Shown here: positions 18,347 to 18,739 of the stretch, piece after piece
Position numbering within the stretch: the first letter of the stretch is position 1
Layout: the number at the start of each line of letters is the position of its first letter
From: DASSYK01 sp036258315
GTDB lineage: Bacteria > Actinomycetota > Thermoleophilia > Solirubrobacterales > 70-9
Direction of reading: 5' to 3'
NCBI GenBank assembly: GCA_036258315.1
Contig: DATADX010000064.1
Coordinates: 1-18,739, forward strand
DNA length: 18,739 bases
Position numbers and translations under genes: made by a program
The notes under the pieces: generated by a model
The model's input: the letters and a program-made list of their open reading frames with translations, nothing else
Told to the model about the DNA's origin: nothing
The model's database searches: none

Positions 18347-18739
18347 CGGTCTCCGAGAGCCCACACCGCGCGCTCGGCCTCACCGACTTCGAGTACGAGC
18401 GCATCCTCGAGCTGCTCGGGCGCGAGCCGAACGGCGTCGAGCTGGCGATGTTCTCGCTGCTCTGGTCCGAGCACTGCGCCTACAAGCACTCGCGCAAGCT
18501 GCTCGGGCGGCTGCCGACCGATGGGGAGCGGGTCGTGATGGGCCCCGGCGAGAACGCCGGCGCGGTCGACGTCGGCGACGGCTATGCGGTCGCGTTCAAG
18601 GTCGAGTCCCACAACCATCCCAGCGCCGTGGAGCCGTTCCAGGGCGCCGCCACCGGCGTGGGGGGCATCCTCCGCGACGTGTTCGCGATCGGGGCGCGGC
18701 CGATCGCGATCCTCGACTCGCTCCGCTTCGGCGAGCTCG
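18343..18739 (+). CDS. purL: FGAM synthase synthetase subunit PurL, 3' end outside the window
   Basis: PurL converts FGAR to FGAM using ATP and ammonia from PurQ. Only the first 132 codons are in the window, and the frame is open to the last base. Visible are LGLTDFEYERILELLGREP, the LWSEHCAYKHSR segment of the small-PurL N-terminal region, the glycine-rich GPGENAGAVD, and the KVESHNHPSAVEPFQGAATG core with GGILRDVFAIGARP. The pattern is that of the short Bacillus-type PurL (about 700-750 residues), which agrees with the separate purS and purQ genes. The start is GTG at 18343, overlapping the purQ stop; no other start in this frame fits the family N-terminus better. Confidence 0.95.
   Translation, partial: MTVSESPHRALGLTDFEYERILELLGREPNGVELAMFSLLWSEHCAYKHSRKLLGRLPTDGERVVMGPGENAGAVDVGDGYAVAFKVESHNHPSAVEPFQGAATGVGGILRDVFAIGARPIAILDSLRFGEL

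Overview
This 18.7 kb window comes from a high-GC actinomycete-type chromosome. The dnaK-grpE-dnaJ-hspR order, the HspR-type MerR repressor, the frequent GTG and TTG starts and the split purS/purQ/purL genes fit Actinomycetota. The mixture of genes suggests a Thermoleophilia/Solirubrobacterales-like lineage, but that placement is inference from the look of the proteins, not from a search. There are 20 protein-coding genes, two of them cut by the window edges. I see no rRNA, tRNA, CRISPR array, insertion sequence or phage gene, and no gene-free stretch longer than about 150 bases.

Region 1 (about 1-7950) is a heat-shock chaperone island. dnaK (5' end missing), grpE, dnaJ and hspR run on the plus strand with gaps of 8-9 bases, as one operon that ends with its own probable repressor. 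Facing it on the minus strand is a probable two-gene unit: a SnoaL/NTF2-like protein followed by an exported serine hydrolase of the class A beta-lactamase fold. The disaggregase gene clpB then reads plus from its own AT-rich leader. DnaK/DnaJ/GrpE and ClpB work together to resolubilise aggregated protein.

Region 2 (about 8050-10511) is a translationally coupled pair. The first gene encodes a single-pass membrane protein with an extracytoplasmic domain of no certain family. The second encodes a secreted, modular peptidoglycan enzyme with two successive lytic-transglycosylase-like domains and a C-terminal M15-type peptidase-like domain. This is the least ordinary part of the window.

Region 3 (about 10640-18739) is a de novo purine synthesis cluster. 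A minus-strand methyltransferase lies at its left edge. A small GYD-domain protein overlaps purD, followed by purE and purB, then a small thioredoxin-fold protein and a minus-strand cytochrome P450, then purC, purS, purQ and the start of purL. Together they supply GAR synthetase, the AIR carboxylation step, SAICAR synthetase, adenylosuccinate lyase and the three-part FGAM synthase. Most start codons here are GTG or TTG, and several genes overlap by 3-4 bases. PurE carries unusual active-site motifs and no purK lies in the window.
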